From Bacteroidales bacterium Barb4 (GTDB lineage Bacteria; Bacteroidota; Bacteroidia; Bacteroidales; Tannerellaceae): a stretch of 40,472 bases of DNA. The notes below the pieces were generated by a model. The model searched no databases. It saw nothing but the letters and a program-made list of their open reading frames with translations, and was not told the origin of the DNA. The position numbers and the translations under genes were made by a program. The stretch is taken from the NCBI GenBank assembly GCA_001657575.1, contig LBCX01000003.1, forward strand, positions 1 through 40,472, read 5' to 3'. Positions 17,741 to 26,916 of this stretch are shown one piece after another (position 1 is the stretch's first letter; every line of letters begins with the position of its first letter).

Positions 17741-17873
17741 TTACTGTGTGAGGGAAAAGCAGAGGCTGATGCCGTAGTTGGCGTTGGAGGTGGGGAAAGC
17801 GGAGCTGGAGATGAGGGGTTCGTTGATTTGCCAGTCGAGGAAGGCGCGCAGGGTAAGGGTGCGGCTCAGTCCG
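17741..17873 (-). pseudogene. sprA 3'-end fragment (copy A)
   Basis: The minus strand encodes the last 43 or so residues of SprA and its stop (LSRTLTLRAFLDWQINEPLI onward, ending FSLTQ). It is nearly identical to the true sprA end at 31592 and to copy B at 23526. It shares several base differences with copy B against the true gene (for example CTGATGCCG instead of CTGACCCCG). The match stops abruptly at about 17873, where a truncated susD on the opposite strand begins. Confidence 0.88.
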
Positions 17874-17877
17874 TCGC

Positions 17878-18230
17878 ACACAGCAAGACCAGTTCTTCTC
17901 CTACGCAATCACTTATGAGAAAGACAGTGAAGTAATCACCACCGACATCGTATCTTCCCTGACAAGCCTGTCGAAAGAAGCCTTTATACAGGAAGTATGG
18001 CAGGAGCGTATGCGTGAACTCGTCTATGACCTCCGTTATGGGACGACATCCAGCGCACACGCATGTATCCGGTGACGACGGCGACCGCTCCGGGCAAGGC
18101 TGCGTTTGTAAACGTAATCGGTGCTGCCAACCCTTGGGGGCAGACGTTTCAGGAAAAGCATCTCCTGTGGCCTGTCTCAGCCAATGAGATGCAGCGTAAT
18201 CCGTCATTGAAGCAGAATCAGGGGTATTAG
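17878..18230 (+). pseudogene. Frameshifted C-terminal remnant of a susD gene
   Basis: The plus strand encodes a typical RagB/SusD C-terminus in two frames. The first is QFFSYAITYEKDSEV, then EVWQERMRELVYDLRYG up to about 18040. After a one-base shift the frame continues WDDIQRTRMYPVT, then NPWGQTFQEKHLLWPVSANE and MQRNPSLKQNQGY with a TAG at 18228-18230. The N-terminal three quarters are missing and are replaced by the sprA copy A fragment, with a sharp junction near 17873-17878. It is a different susD from the intact gene at 21924. It is the last trace of an earlier susC/susD locus, cut by recombination and then frameshifted. Confidence 0.85.
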
Positions 18231-18289
18231 GACGCAGCTTTTAGCATTTAACATTCTTTGATTGGTATACCTATCCGCGCCGGATGCAG

Positions 18290-18326
18290 TCAAGTCCTGA
18301 AAGGTAGAATTGCGTAACATCAGTTA
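18290..18326. repeat. MITE-like right-end remnant
   Basis: AAGTCCTGAAAGGTAGAATT precedes TGCGTAACATCAGTTA, the conserved right terminus of the MITE-like elements. The rest of the element is absent. It lies between the susD remnant and the susC promoter. Confidence 0.65.
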
Positions 18327-18407
18327 AAAACAAGAATCATATAAGTATGATTTATAACGAATTAATTTTTCACGAATAATTTTAATGCGTTGACCTTGCC
18401 GGTATAA

Positions 18408-18438
18408 TTTGCCGCTTTCAGATTTATATATATTTTTG
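18408..18438 (+). promoter_or_regulatory. Bacteroides-type promoter of susC
   Basis: TTTG at 18408-18411 and TATTTTTG at 18431-18438 match the -33 (TTTG) and -7 (TAnnTTTG) boxes with a 19-bp spacer. Transcription would begin near 18445, giving a 5' leader of about 270 bases before the susC ATG. Confidence 0.6.
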
Positions 18439-18444
18439 CATCCG

Positions 18445-18690
18445 TTTAGAATACAGACTATATTATAAACAAAGTGTAGTATGATTAGCGGAATATGTAG
18501 CTTGATTGTTAAAACGGCAGATATGTTTGGCATAGCGGGATATTATGCTAACACACACATTCGCGCGTAATTTAGGTAATATCTCCAAGCGGTCTGATAG
18601 AGACTGTGTTCTGTCTCCTTATTATTCCTGAAAATCTGACACTTCCTGCGTACAAGGCAATAGCCTTCTGTGCGGGAAGTGTTTTTTTAT
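18445..18690 (+). ncRNA. Structured susC leader ending in a strong terminator (attenuator or small RNA)
   Basis: The leader holds at least three stems: GCATA / TATGC near 18530, GAGAC / GTCTC near 18600, and a long terminal hairpin at 18639-18682. In the last, ACACTTCCTGCGTA pairs with TGTGCGGGAAGTGT (with G-U pairs) and AAGGC with GCCTT inside, followed by seven T residues. The terminal hairpin has the form of an intrinsic terminator 26 bases before susC. The leader could be an attenuator, an independent small RNA, or both. No known riboswitch was recognised. Confidence 0.5.
18639..18688 (+). terminator. Intrinsic terminator / attenuator before susC
   Basis: An extended hairpin of about 19 pairs (ACACTTCC / GGAAGTGT at its base, loop AATA) is followed by TTTTTTT. 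It lies upstream of, not after, a gene on the same strand, so it must be read through or regulated for susC to be expressed from the promoter at 18408. Confidence 0.75.
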
Positions 18691-18713
18691 TAATGTTTTA
18701 AATCAAGAGAAGT

Positions 18714-21700
18714 ATGAAAGAAAATCGAAAGAGTATGAAACGAATGCTTGTTGCGTTCGTAGTGTCTTTGTTGAGTTTTACGGCGAGTACAGTCGTTCAT
18801 GCGGTGGGGAGTATGGATGCTCCTTCTTCCGTACAGCAAAGGAGGGCGGTAACGGGTACCGTTATTGACGCCCAGAGTGAGCCGGTTATCGGTGCGAATG
18901 TTATTGTGGAAGGGGAGCATACGGGTACGGTGACGGATGCTAACGGTGCGTTTTCTTTGGACATTCCCGCCAATGCCACCCTGCGTATTTCCTATATCGG
19001 ATACCTCGAACAAACGGTGACGGTCGGCAACAGGAGCAATCTCGTCATTACATTAAAGGAAGATTGGCAGGCGTTGGACGAAGTGGTCGTAGTTGGCTAT
19101 GGCACGATGAAGAAAAGAGATTTAACGGGAGCTGTTTCTTCCGTCAAGATGTCAGACTCGCCGGTGGCTACCGTTTCTACCATCAGCCATGCGTTGGCGG
19201 GAAAGGCTGCCGGTCTTCAGGTGAATACAATCAGTGCGCAACCGGGTGGGGAAGCTCAGTTCCGTATCCGTGGAGCGGCTTCTACGGGAGCGGGCAATGA
19301 TCCGTTGATTATCGTGGACGGCTTTCCGGTCAGTGCCTCCGGCAATTTGGGCGGAGGGAAATATGAAAATGGGAACACCGATAATATTTTGGCATCAATC
19401 AACCCGAACGACATTGAGTCCATTGAGGTGTTGAAGGATGCAAGCTCAACGGCTATCTACGGTGCCCGTGCCGGCAATGGTGTAATCATCATTACCACAA
19501 AGAAAGGGAGCAACGGCGCACCGAAGGTACAGTATTCGGGAACTGCTTCCGTTCAACGCATTGCCCGCAAGTATGATATGCTGAGTGCTTCCGACTTTAT
19601 GACACAGACCAACCGTTATACGAAGGAAGACTGGATGCGTGTAAACAAAGCCGATGTATATGGTGATGCAACGGTTGCTTTTCCGGAAGAGAATTACCTT
19701 TATTCAGCTGCGCAGATAGCCAATCCGGCAAACAGCACCGATTGGTTTGATGAAGTAACCCGCGCCGGTTTTCAGACACAGCACAATGTTTCTATCAACG
19801 GAGGAAATGAACATACGAAATATCTCGTTTCCGGCAACTTCTTCAATCAGGAAGGTGTTTTGAAAAACAACTCCCTGCAACGTTATACGGGACGTGTCAA
19901 TCTGGAACAGAAGTTGAGCAAATATGTCAAGACAGGCATCAACCTCACCCTTTCCCGGAACAAGTATGACAATGTGCCTTTGGGTTCGTCGCAGAATGAG
20001 AATGCACCCGTCATGGTTGCCGCTGCCCAGTTCAGCCCTATCCTTGCCGTGAAAGACGGGGAAGGCAATTACAACCTGAATACGCAAGCCGCCTTCCTGC
20101 CCAATCCCGTTTCCTTGTTGGACATAACCGACAATACAACGCGGGAAAGGGTATTGGCTACCGCTTACCTTGAAATAGAACCGATCAAAGACTTGAAGCT
20201 GAAAGGAAACTTCGGTATCGACCGCAACTATCAGAAGCGGGGCGTATATATGCCTAAAACCACTCTGTACGGACAAAAGGAAGGTGGGCGGGCGGACATC
20301 AACCAGTCCGACAAGTCCGACTACCTGATGGAACTGACCGCAGCCTATGTGAAGCAGATAAACGACCACAGTTTCAGCGTTGTCGGCGGCTACTCCTTTC
20401 AATCCTTCAACTACGAAAGACTCAATGCTGGAAACAACCAATTCCTCATCGACGGCTTTCTCTACAACAATATCGGCGCAGGCGGTGCCGCCAAACCTTG
20501 GGTAGGTTCCACAAAGACAAAAGACGAAATGGCTTCCTTCTTCGGGCGTATCAATTATACGTTCAAAGACCGTTACTTGCTGACTGCCACCTTCCGTGCG
20601 GACGGTGCGTCCAACTTTGCGGAGAATAACCGCTGGGGTTACTTCCCGTCCGTTGCTTTGGGATGGCGTTTTTTGGATGAAGCGTTTGCCGAATCGCTGA
20701 AGACCGTTCTTTCCAACGGTAAGTTACGCGCAAGCTATGGCGAAACGGGTAACTCCAATATCGGCAACCGTGCCATCAGCTACTATCAGGTGGGCAACAA
20801 CAACGAATTTGGAGATACGGAATCCAAAGGTGTTTACCTCAGTCAAATGGGCAATCCCGACATCAAATGGGAAACAACCAAAGAATGGAACTTCGGGATG
20901 GATTTGGGCTTTTTCAACAGCCGCCTCAATGTAACCGCCGAATACTTTGACAGGGTGGTGTCTGGACAGTTAGCCAGCCGCAGCCTCTTATCCTATCACG
21001 AACTAAGCAGTATTGCAGCAAATATCGGCGACACTCAGAGTCGCGGCTTTGAATTGACCCTCAATACAGTGAATGTAGAAACCTCTGATTTCAGCTGGAA
21101 TACCGACTTTACCTTCTCTTTCTATCGTGACAAATGGAAAAAGCGCGACGCGACATGGAAGCCGGCTGCTTATTCCATCTACAATGCACCACTCAGGGGT
21201 AGCTACGGTTATCTGTCCGACGGTTTGGTGCAAGCCGGTGAAACCGTTTCCCATATGCCCGGTGCACTTCCCGGACAGGTGAAGATTAAGGATATTGACG
21301 GTTTCCAAACCAATGCGGACGGCTCTATTGCGGTGGACGAAAACGGCAGGCAATTGAAAACGGGCGTGCCGGATGGCAAATTGAACGATGCCGACAGAGT
21401 GTTCTACGGAAGCGATGATCCCGGTTATCTGGTCGGTTTGAACAACACGCTGCGTTGGAAGAACTTCGACTTCAACTTTTACCTTTACGGTCAGTTGGAT
21501 AAATCAAATGCAGGTTCTTATCTGGATTTGTGGCTGACAAACCCCGGCGATATTGTCAATTTGTACAGAGGTTACAATATGCCCGTATCTGCCAAAGATG
21601 TATGGACACACGACAATCCCAATGCCCCCCGTCCGGGTTATTTCCAATCCAAAAGCACGTATGGCATTGCCGACTTCTATAGGGAAAACATCTGGTTTGT

Positions 21701-21902
21701 TCGTTGCCGGAACATCACGCTGGGATACACCGTTCCGTCTGCCAAAATTCACAAGATATTCTCCAATTTGCGCGTGTATGCGGATATAACCAACCCGTTT
21801 GTCCTCACCCCTTACAAAGGGCTTGATCCGGAAACGGACAACTCCGCATGGGCTTATCCTAACGTAAGAAGTTATAACTTGGGACTGGAAATCACATTCT
21901 AA
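18714..21902 (+). CDS. SusC/RagA-family TonB-dependent outer-membrane transporter
   Basis: This 1062-aa SusC-type beta-barrel imports oligosaccharides or peptides bound by its SusD lid, powered by TonB-ExbBD. Domains: signal peptide (about residues 8-31, MLVAFVVSLLSFTASTVVHA); a CarboxypepD_reg-like extension (about 44-120, VTGTVIDAQSEPVIGANVIV); the SusC signature LDEVVVVGYGTMKKRDLTGA; a plug domain to about 265 with IESIEVLKDASSTAIYGARA; and a long barrel ending YNLGLEITF, with the usual terminal aromatic residue. Starts at 18714 and 18735 are both possible; the first has AGAGAAGT before it. The susD gene follows after 21 bp. It lies downstream of a terminator-like leader. Its substrate is unknown because no hydrolase, regulator or sigma/anti-sigma gene adjoins it. 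Confidence 0.95.
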   Translation: MKENRKSMKRMLVAFVVSLLSFTASTVVHAVGSMDAPSSVQQRRAVTGTVIDAQSEPVIGANVIVEGEHTGTVTDANGAFSLDIPANATLRISYIGYLEQTVTVGNRSNLVITLKEDWQALDEVVVVGYGTMKKRDLTGAVSSVKMSDSPVATVSTISHALAGKAAGLQVNTISAQPGGEAQFRIRGAASTGAGNDPLIIVDGFPVSASGNLGGGKYENGNTDNILASINPNDIESIEVLKDASSTAIYGARAGNGVIIITTKKGSNGAPKVQYSGTASVQRIARKYDMLSASDFMTQTNRYTKEDWMRVNKADVYGDATVAFPEENYLYSAAQIANPANSTDWFDEVTRAGFQTQHNVSINGGNEHTKYLVSGNFFNQEGVLKNNSLQRYTGRVNLEQKLSKYVKTGINLTLSRNKYDNVPLGSSQNENAPVMVAAAQFSPILAVKDGEGNYNLNTQAAFLPNPVSLLDITDNTTRERVLATAYLEIEPIKDLKLKGNFGIDRNYQKRGVYMPKTTLYGQKEGGRADINQSDKSDYLMELTAAYVKQINDHSFSVVGGYSFQSFNYERLNAGNNQFLIDGFLYNNIGAGGAAKPWVGSTKTKDEMASFFGRINYTFKDRYLLTATFRADGASNFAENNRWGYFPSVALGWRFLDEAFAESLKTVLSNGKLRASYGETGNSNIGNRAISYYQVGNNNEFGDTESKGVYLSQMGNPDIKWETTKEWNFGMDLGFFNSRLNVTAEYFDRVVSGQLASRSLLSYHELSSIAANIGDTQSRGFELTLNTVNVETSDFSWNTDFTFSFYRDKWKKRDATWKPAAYSIYNAPLRGSYGYLSDGLVQAGETVSHMPGALPGQVKIKDIDGFQTNADGSIAVDENGRQLKTGVPDGKLNDADRVFYGSDDPGYLVGLNNTLRWKNFDFNFYLYGQLDKSNAGSYLDLWLTNPGDIVNLYRGYNMPVSAKDVWTHDNPNAPRPGYFQSKSTYGIADFYRENIWFVRCRNITLGYTVPSAKIHKIFSNLRVYADITNPFVLTPYKGLDPETDNSAWAYPNVRSYNLGLEITF

Positions 21903-21923
21903 ACAACTTAATTGAATAACAAC

Positions 21924-23408
21924 ATGAAAAAGCTAGTATATACCGTTCTTGCAGCGGCACTTGTGTTCTCCTCCTGCACGAATTTGGAGTCGGAGATGTA
22001 TGACGTGATTAATCCGGGTATTTTCCCGAAAAATGAAAAGGACGTGGAAGCCATTGTTACGTCTGCCGCTTACGCCCCATTCCGTTCAAGCGGCTACAGC
22101 GGTATCTTCACCGTCGCCTCGGGCGGGATACAAATCATTACTGAAATGTCCACCGACTTGGGCGAATGCCAGTGGAACGATGCCATTTGGCCGGATGTCC
22201 TCTACCAGAACTTTACGCCTAATTCAACGGGGGTAATAAAGTTCTACCGCGATCACCTGCGCGATATAAGTAAAATGACGCTGGCACTTGACCGCATAGC
22301 TCCCGTAGATATACAGGAAAGTGCCAAAGCCCGTCTGGCAGCCGAATTGCATTGCGGACGGGGCTGGCTGGCTTATTTGCTGTACGATTTATACGGTCCG
22401 GTGCCTGTCGCCACGCTCCAACAACTGCTCAATCCGGGACAGGAAGAGCTGTTGGAACGCCCGACAAAGGAGTGGATGGTTTCCTATATAGAAACGGAAT
22501 TGCAGGAAGCCGTTAAGGGGCTGCCCGCCAATTACAAGTCTTCCGATGCCAACTATGGACGCTTTACCGGAGGATTGGCTTATACCGTTTTGATGAAGTT
22601 GTATATGCACGAAGGGAATTGGGCGGAAGCAGAAAAGTGCGCCCGCGAATTGATGAAACTGGAATACAGCTATGCCTTGGTGCCGGAATACAAAGACATC
22701 TTCACGCTTGAAAACGAGAAGAACGCCGAAATCATCTGGGCAGCCCAATGTAGCCGGGGCGTAAACCAGCAACTTTGGCTGGCACACGTCCTTCCGAGCC
22801 AATACCCGACAAAGAACCCTAATATCCAGAAATGGAGCGGCTACCGCGTACCTTGGGCTTTTTACAACACCTTCGACCCGAAGGACAAGCGGCTGGAAAC
22901 ATTGGTCGGCGACTTTGCGGGAACAGACGGCGAAACCTACAACGAGCAGAATAAAGGTGTCGTATTGGCAAAAGGTGCCTTGCCCGTCAAATACGGCGAA
23001 GACCCCGTGGCAACTGGCGAAGAAAGCCAAGTTGACTGGATTGTCTACCGCTATGCCGACATACTGACGTCTCTCTCCGAAATTATTGTGCGCAGGAACA
23101 ACGCTGTTACACAGGAAGCTGTCGATTTGCTGAACACCGTCCGCAACCGTGCAGGCATTACTCCCTACACATTGAGCAGCTTTGCCAATACAGAAGACTT
23201 TTTGGATAAAGTACTGCTTAATCGCGGACAGGAGTTCTGGTTTGAAGGGCTTCGCCGAACCGACCTTATCCGCCACGGGAAGTACATCGAATATGCCCGG
23301 ACATGCAAAGGCTCCGTAACCACCAAAGATGAATTCGTGCTGATGCCGCTTCCGCAAGCTGCCATTAACGAAGGGAAAGGGATAGTGATACAGAACCCCG
23401 GATATTAA
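21924..23408 (+). CDS. SusD/RagB-family outer-membrane lipoprotein
   Basis: This 494-aa surface lipoprotein is the substrate-binding partner of the SusC transporter just upstream. I chose the ATG at 21924 (MKKLVYTVLAAALVFSSC), which gives a lipobox with the lipidated cysteine C18; the frame upstream uses TTG. The TPR-like SusD fold is seen in the middle (GRGWLAYLLYDLYGPVPVAT). The conserved C-terminal segment LLNTVRNRAGI, then NRGQEFWFEGLRRTDLIRHG, identifies the RagB/SusD family. It ends PLPQAAINEGKGIVIQNPGY. A strong terminator follows at 23429. The ligand cannot be inferred from sequence. Confidence 0.95.
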   Translation: MKKLVYTVLAAALVFSSCTNLESEMYDVINPGIFPKNEKDVEAIVTSAAYAPFRSSGYSGIFTVASGGIQIITEMSTDLGECQWNDAIWPDVLYQNFTPNSTGVIKFYRDHLRDISKMTLALDRIAPVDIQESAKARLAAELHCGRGWLAYLLYDLYGPVPVATLQQLLNPGQEELLERPTKEWMVSYIETELQEAVKGLPANYKSSDANYGRFTGGLAYTVLMKLYMHEGNWAEAEKCARELMKLEYSYALVPEYKDIFTLENEKNAEIIWAAQCSRGVNQQLWLAHVLPSQYPTKNPNIQKWSGYRVPWAFYNTFDPKDKRLETLVGDFAGTDGETYNEQNKGVVLAKGALPVKYGEDPVATGEESQVDWIVYRYADILTSLSEIIVRRNNAVTQEAVDLLNTVRNRAGITPYTLSSFANTEDFLDKVLLNRGQEFWFEGLRRTDLIRHGKYIEYARTCKGSVTTKDEFVLMPLPQAAINEGKGIVIQNPGY

Positions 23409-23428
23409 AAGTTGCAACACGCAATAAG

Positions 23429-23466
23429 GACAGGTGTCTCTAATATAGAGACATCTGTCTTTGTTT
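23429..23466 (+). terminator. Terminator of susC-susD
   Basis: GACAGGTGTCTCTA (23429-23442) and TAGAGACATCTGTC (23446-23459) form a 14-bp stem with one G-U pair and a three-base loop, followed by TTTGTTTT. It lies 21 bp after the susD stop. Confidence 0.8.
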
Positions 23467-23471
23467 TAAGA

Positions 23472-23500
23472 ACAGGTGTCCTTGTTGCAGGGACACTTGT
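23472..23500 (-). terminator. Terminator at the end of sprA copy B
   Basis: On the minus strand ACAAGTGTCC and GGACACCTGT form a 10-bp stem (one G-U) followed by TCTTAAAAC. It sits about 25 bp beyond the copy B stop codon. A degenerate version (GTGTC / GACAC) lies at the same distance beyond the true sprA stop, so this hairpin was probably the ancestral sprA terminator and would now end the res transcript. Confidence 0.55.
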
Positions 23501-23525
23501 CCCTCTTTCACATTGGGCCGGGAAA

Positions 23526-23771
23526 TTACTGTGTAAGGGAAAAGCGGAGGCTGATGCCGTAGTTGGCGTTGGAGGTGGGGAAAGCGGAGCTGGAGATGAG
23601 GGGTTCGTTGATTTGCCAGTCGAGGAAGGCGCGCAGGGTGAGGGTGCGGCTCAGTCCGTAGTCGGCGGAGAACATGACGGTCTTGGCGATGTTGCCTGCG
23701 GTGGCTTGGGTCTGGCTGGTGTCAATCTTGCGGATGAGGGACTGCATTTTGCGGTAGGAGAAGATGTTGAG
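23526..23771 (-). pseudogene. sprA 3'-end fragment (copy B)
   Basis: The minus strand encodes the last 80 or so residues of SprA (FSYRKMQSLIRKIDTSQTQ, then SNANYGISLRFSLTQ and stop) with very few changes from the true gene. In-frame reading upstream meets a TAA at 23772-23774. The first codons (LNI then FSYRK) match two sprA places 135 bp apart, as if the copy had suffered an internal deletion at the short repeat GGTAGGAG. Similarity continues about 50 bp past the stop into the terminator. The internal ATG could make a 73-residue frame, but this is a gene fragment, not a gene. Confidence 0.88.
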
Positions 23772-23839
23772 TTAACAATACCTTCTTAGATTCTGTTTGA
23801 ACAATCAATTTAATATATGAGCAAGATATTTTTTTCCAT

Positions 23840-26800
23840 TCAACTCACTATTTTGAGCAACTCCTCATACGAATTAACAACGTCATATTTTACTTTATCA
23901 CAACTAATGGCGGCAAAATGTTTCCGGGCACAAGATATTTTAGCACTTTCCACTTCCCGTAACTGAAGAGAAGACATATCTCCCTTGGTTTCTGCCACAA
24001 AGTAGATGTGTTTGACTGCACCCTCATTGAAAGCAATCGCCCAATCGGGATTATACTTTCCCACGGGTGTATTGATATAGAAGCCACGGGGGAGCTTCAC
24101 GTAAACAGCGACTTCATCCCGTTTTTCCAATTCTTCGGCAAAAGGACGTTCTGTGTGCGGGGAATCATACACAACGTAGTCGTATAAATGCTTTTCAACT
24201 TTCATGGCATTTACGTCTTTCTGCCCTTTAATCGTTGGGTCAGTAAACAGTGATGAATCATAACATACGTCTAATTTATTGTAAGCGATGTGCTGCACGA
24301 TAACTGTTGCCTTTTGTTCATTAATTAATTCAGCAGCTTTCATTATAAATTCTTCGGGATTATCCTTGAATTTATCAAAAACCGACTTTTCAATTCCATT
24401 GAGGATATCAACTACCGTTTTGCGAGTCAAGCCGGTATCTTCTGTAATTTTGCCTACAAGGTCATATTTTACAGCGTTATTGGATGTTAGCTCTAATTGT
24501 GCGGATTTAGTTTTATTGGCATCAAAGGCTTGACCTGCTTGCAAAACATCTTTTGATTTGATGCTGTTCATCACTCCTTCGGTAATTTTGACGTATATCT
24601 TGGATACGTGCAATTTGCTGTTAAGTGCTGCAATAGCTTTTTTTACCAATTCTTCGCCTTCAAATTTTACCATATAAGCTGATTTGGGACGAATCAACTT
24701 CCACAATGCCTGAAATTCTTTACGCTCGAAATTATCCTTTCTGAAATGTAGTTCCACATTATTTTTACGAGCATTTTCAGGAGCTAATTGCTTTGTATCA
24801 TATACCGAATCCAAAATATTTACGATAGACTCTTTATAATCAGCAATTTCATCATCAAAACATAAAAAGCCAGTTTTTTTATCATCGTAATACTTATCGG
24901 TAATCTCGCCTTTTTTTACATATCCGTTTTCAAGCAGGGAGTCATAAATAGTTTGTGCTATATCTTTTGTGACGACTATTGCTTCTCCGTCTGCAGTGTT
25001 TATGATTTTTTCATTAAATAGTTGTATGTCAACTTTAAGCGGCCGATCTGAAATAATCTCTGCCAATTCTGTTTGCAAGCCTTTTGCAAACGATTCATAC
25101 GATTCGCTTGCGATAACTGTAAGCACATTCACATCATGGACTTCCTCGCCTAAAGCAGAAACATCCATCCGCTCACCTTGTGCATTTACACAAAGACGTA
25201 AGCCGCGCCCCACTTCCTGACGTTTGCGAACTTCAGCACTGCTTTGTTTGAGGGTGCATATCTGAAAAACGTTCGGATTATCCCAACCTTCGCGAAGGGC
25301 AGAATGGGAAAAGATAAACCGAACCGGTTCTTTCCTGTCAAGCAAACGTTCTTTGTTGCGCATAATCAAATCGTAAGCATCCACATCGCCCGATTCTTTT
25401 GTTCTGCGTTCTTCTTTGCTGTCAACCATTTTACCTTTCTTGTCTTTGGAAAAATATCCGGCATGTGCTTTTTCAGCAACCGTATTTTTCAGGAAATCAA
25501 GGTACTTTTCTTGGTCAAAAAGAGCAGAGGGCAGATTGTTTATAATGTCTGCATATTCTTCTTCAAATATATTGGCGTATTCGCCATTTTGTTCGGGGTC
25601 GTATAACCTGTATTTTGCTACTTCATCAATAAAAAAGAGAGATAATACTTTTATGCCGCGATGAAACAATTCACGTTCTTTTTCTATATGAGAAAGGATT
25701 GTTTCACGGATTTGGATTCGCCTTAATTGGCTTTCATTCACTATCCCCTCCACATCTCCGATATACAGTTTTTTACCGTTCTGAAAGGTTACGGTATTTT
25801 CTCTTCCATCAATATCCGTAATGATATACCCGTTGCGATATTCTTCCAAGCCTCCTGATTTGGCATAAAGATTATCGCCTATACTCAACACATGGATTAC
25901 TTGACGGACGGATTTAGCTACTTTTTTATCAAAACCAATATGGGCTGTCGGATTTTTGTCTCTATATAAATTGATATTTTGCAGGTAGATATAGCCATCC
26001 GTTGCTGTTGTACCGCTTACCGAAATGCCTTTTACTGCAATTTTCTTTACTAATCGCTTATTGTATGCTTCCATTGCATCCAAGCGGTAAATCATGTTAT
26101 AGATGCTGTCTTTACGGTGGGTAGCCGAATAGCGCAAAGTGAGCAAAGCGTTGAACCTTTTCAGACCTTTTTTGGTTGCAACTCCTTCTACAGATTGAGG
26201 TTCATCAATAATTAAAATAGGGTTGGTTTTAGCAATCACATCAATGGGGCTGCGGCTTTTGAAAGCATCTTGCTTCCTGTAAATACGATTACCTTCTGTT
26301 TTCTTTAATTTATTGTTTTTGTCATATTGGGGAGCATTAAAGGCTTGTGAATTGATAATCATTACATTGATGGCACTATCGCTTGCAAAATGCTCTATAT
26401 CAGTCAAGTTTTTGGAATTATAAATAAAGAATCGGATTTTTTTACCGTAATCTTCTGCAAAATGCTCCTGTGTAATCTCAAAACTTTTGTGTACACCTTC
26501 GCGGATAGCCACACTTGGTACGACCACAATAAACTTCGTCCAACCATATTGTTTATTCAACTCAAACATGGTTTTAATGTAAGTGTATGTTTTTCCAACA
26601 CCTGTTTCCATCTCAATGGTCAGATTATAACCAAATTGATTTTCCTTTTCCAATTTGTTTGATGGCTTGATATGCTGAGCGCGTTGTATTTCTTTAATAT
26701 GTTTCAGCACAACATCATCGGTAAGTTCAATGGTATGATTTTTAACCCCGGTATAATAATCGGCACTATATTGGATCTGACCTTCAATCGTTCCCAGGTC

Positions 26801-26902
26801 AATGGCATAATTTGCCATTTTATAAGGTTGACCGGCAAAAACATCGCATACTGCTTTTGCAGCATCTGCCTGAAAACGTTGATATTTGAATTTTAATTTC
26901 AT
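23840..26902 (-). CDS. res: Type III restriction enzyme, Res subunit
   Basis: Res is the ATP-dependent translocase/endonuclease of a type III restriction-modification system and acts with Mod. The 1020-aa protein carries a superfamily 2 helicase core: Walker A METGVGKT (98-105), motif II DEPQ (233-236), motif III SATH (259-262), and motifs V/VI FSHSALREGWDNPN and QEVGRGLRL in the middle. The C-terminal nuclease domain has a PD-(D/E)xK site (P952-D953, then E971-T-K973 in VAETKGD). Length and domain order fit intact type III Res proteins. It is the last gene of the mod-AAA-res operon, 14 bp after the AAA gene. Its stop lies 69 bp from the sprA copy B repeat. Confidence 0.95.
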   Translation of the reverse strand: MKLKFKYQRFQADAAKAVCDVFAGQPYKMANYAIDLGTIEGQIQYSADYYTGVKNHTIELTDDVVLKHIKEIQRAQHIKPSNKLEKENQFGYNLTIEMETGVGKTYTYIKTMFELNKQYGWTKFIVVVPSVAIREGVHKSFEITQEHFAEDYGKKIRFFIYNSKNLTDIEHFASDSAINVMIINSQAFNAPQYDKNNKLKKTEGNRIYRKQDAFKSRSPIDVIAKTNPILIIDEPQSVEGVATKKGLKRFNALLTLRYSATHRKDSIYNMIYRLDAMEAYNKRLVKKIAVKGISVSGTTATDGYIYLQNINLYRDKNPTAHIGFDKKVAKSVRQVIHVLSIGDNLYAKSGGLEEYRNGYIITDIDGRENTVTFQNGKKLYIGDVEGIVNESQLRRIQIRETILSHIEKERELFHRGIKVLSLFFIDEVAKYRLYDPEQNGEYANIFEEEYADIINNLPSALFDQEKYLDFLKNTVAEKAHAGYFSKDKKGKMVDSKEERRTKESGDVDAYDLIMRNKERLLDRKEPVRFIFSHSALREGWDNPNVFQICTLKQSSAEVRKRQEVGRGLRLCVNAQGERMDVSALGEEVHDVNVLTVIASESYESFAKGLQTELAEIISDRPLKVDIQLFNEKIINTADGEAIVVTKDIAQTIYDSLLENGYVKKGEITDKYYDDKKTGFLCFDDEIADYKESIVNILDSVYDTKQLAPENARKNNVELHFRKDNFERKEFQALWKLIRPKSAYMVKFEGEELVKKAIAALNSKLHVSKIYVKITEGVMNSIKSKDVLQAGQAFDANKTKSAQLELTSNNAVKYDLVGKITEDTGLTRKTVVDILNGIEKSVFDKFKDNPEEFIMKAAELINEQKATVIVQHIAYNKLDVCYDSSLFTDPTIKGQKDVNAMKVEKHLYDYVVYDSPHTERPFAEELEKRDEVAVYVKLPRGFYINTPVGKYNPDWAIAFNEGAVKHIYFVAETKGDMSSLQLREVESAKISCARKHFAAISCDKVKYDVVNSYEELLKIVS

Positions 26903-26916
26903 CTATTCATCTTTGA

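Noticed and set aside
15158-23408. A complete xylan-utilisation locus formed by the GH67 gene and susC-susD
   Set aside because: The genes are separated by repeats and two pseudogene fragments, with no xylanase, xylosidase, esterase or regulator. The link between them is not supported.
23526-23747. 73-aa minus-strand open frame as an independent small gene
   Set aside because: It is the duplicated C-terminus of SprA starting at an internal methionine; there is no promoter or ribosome site of its own.
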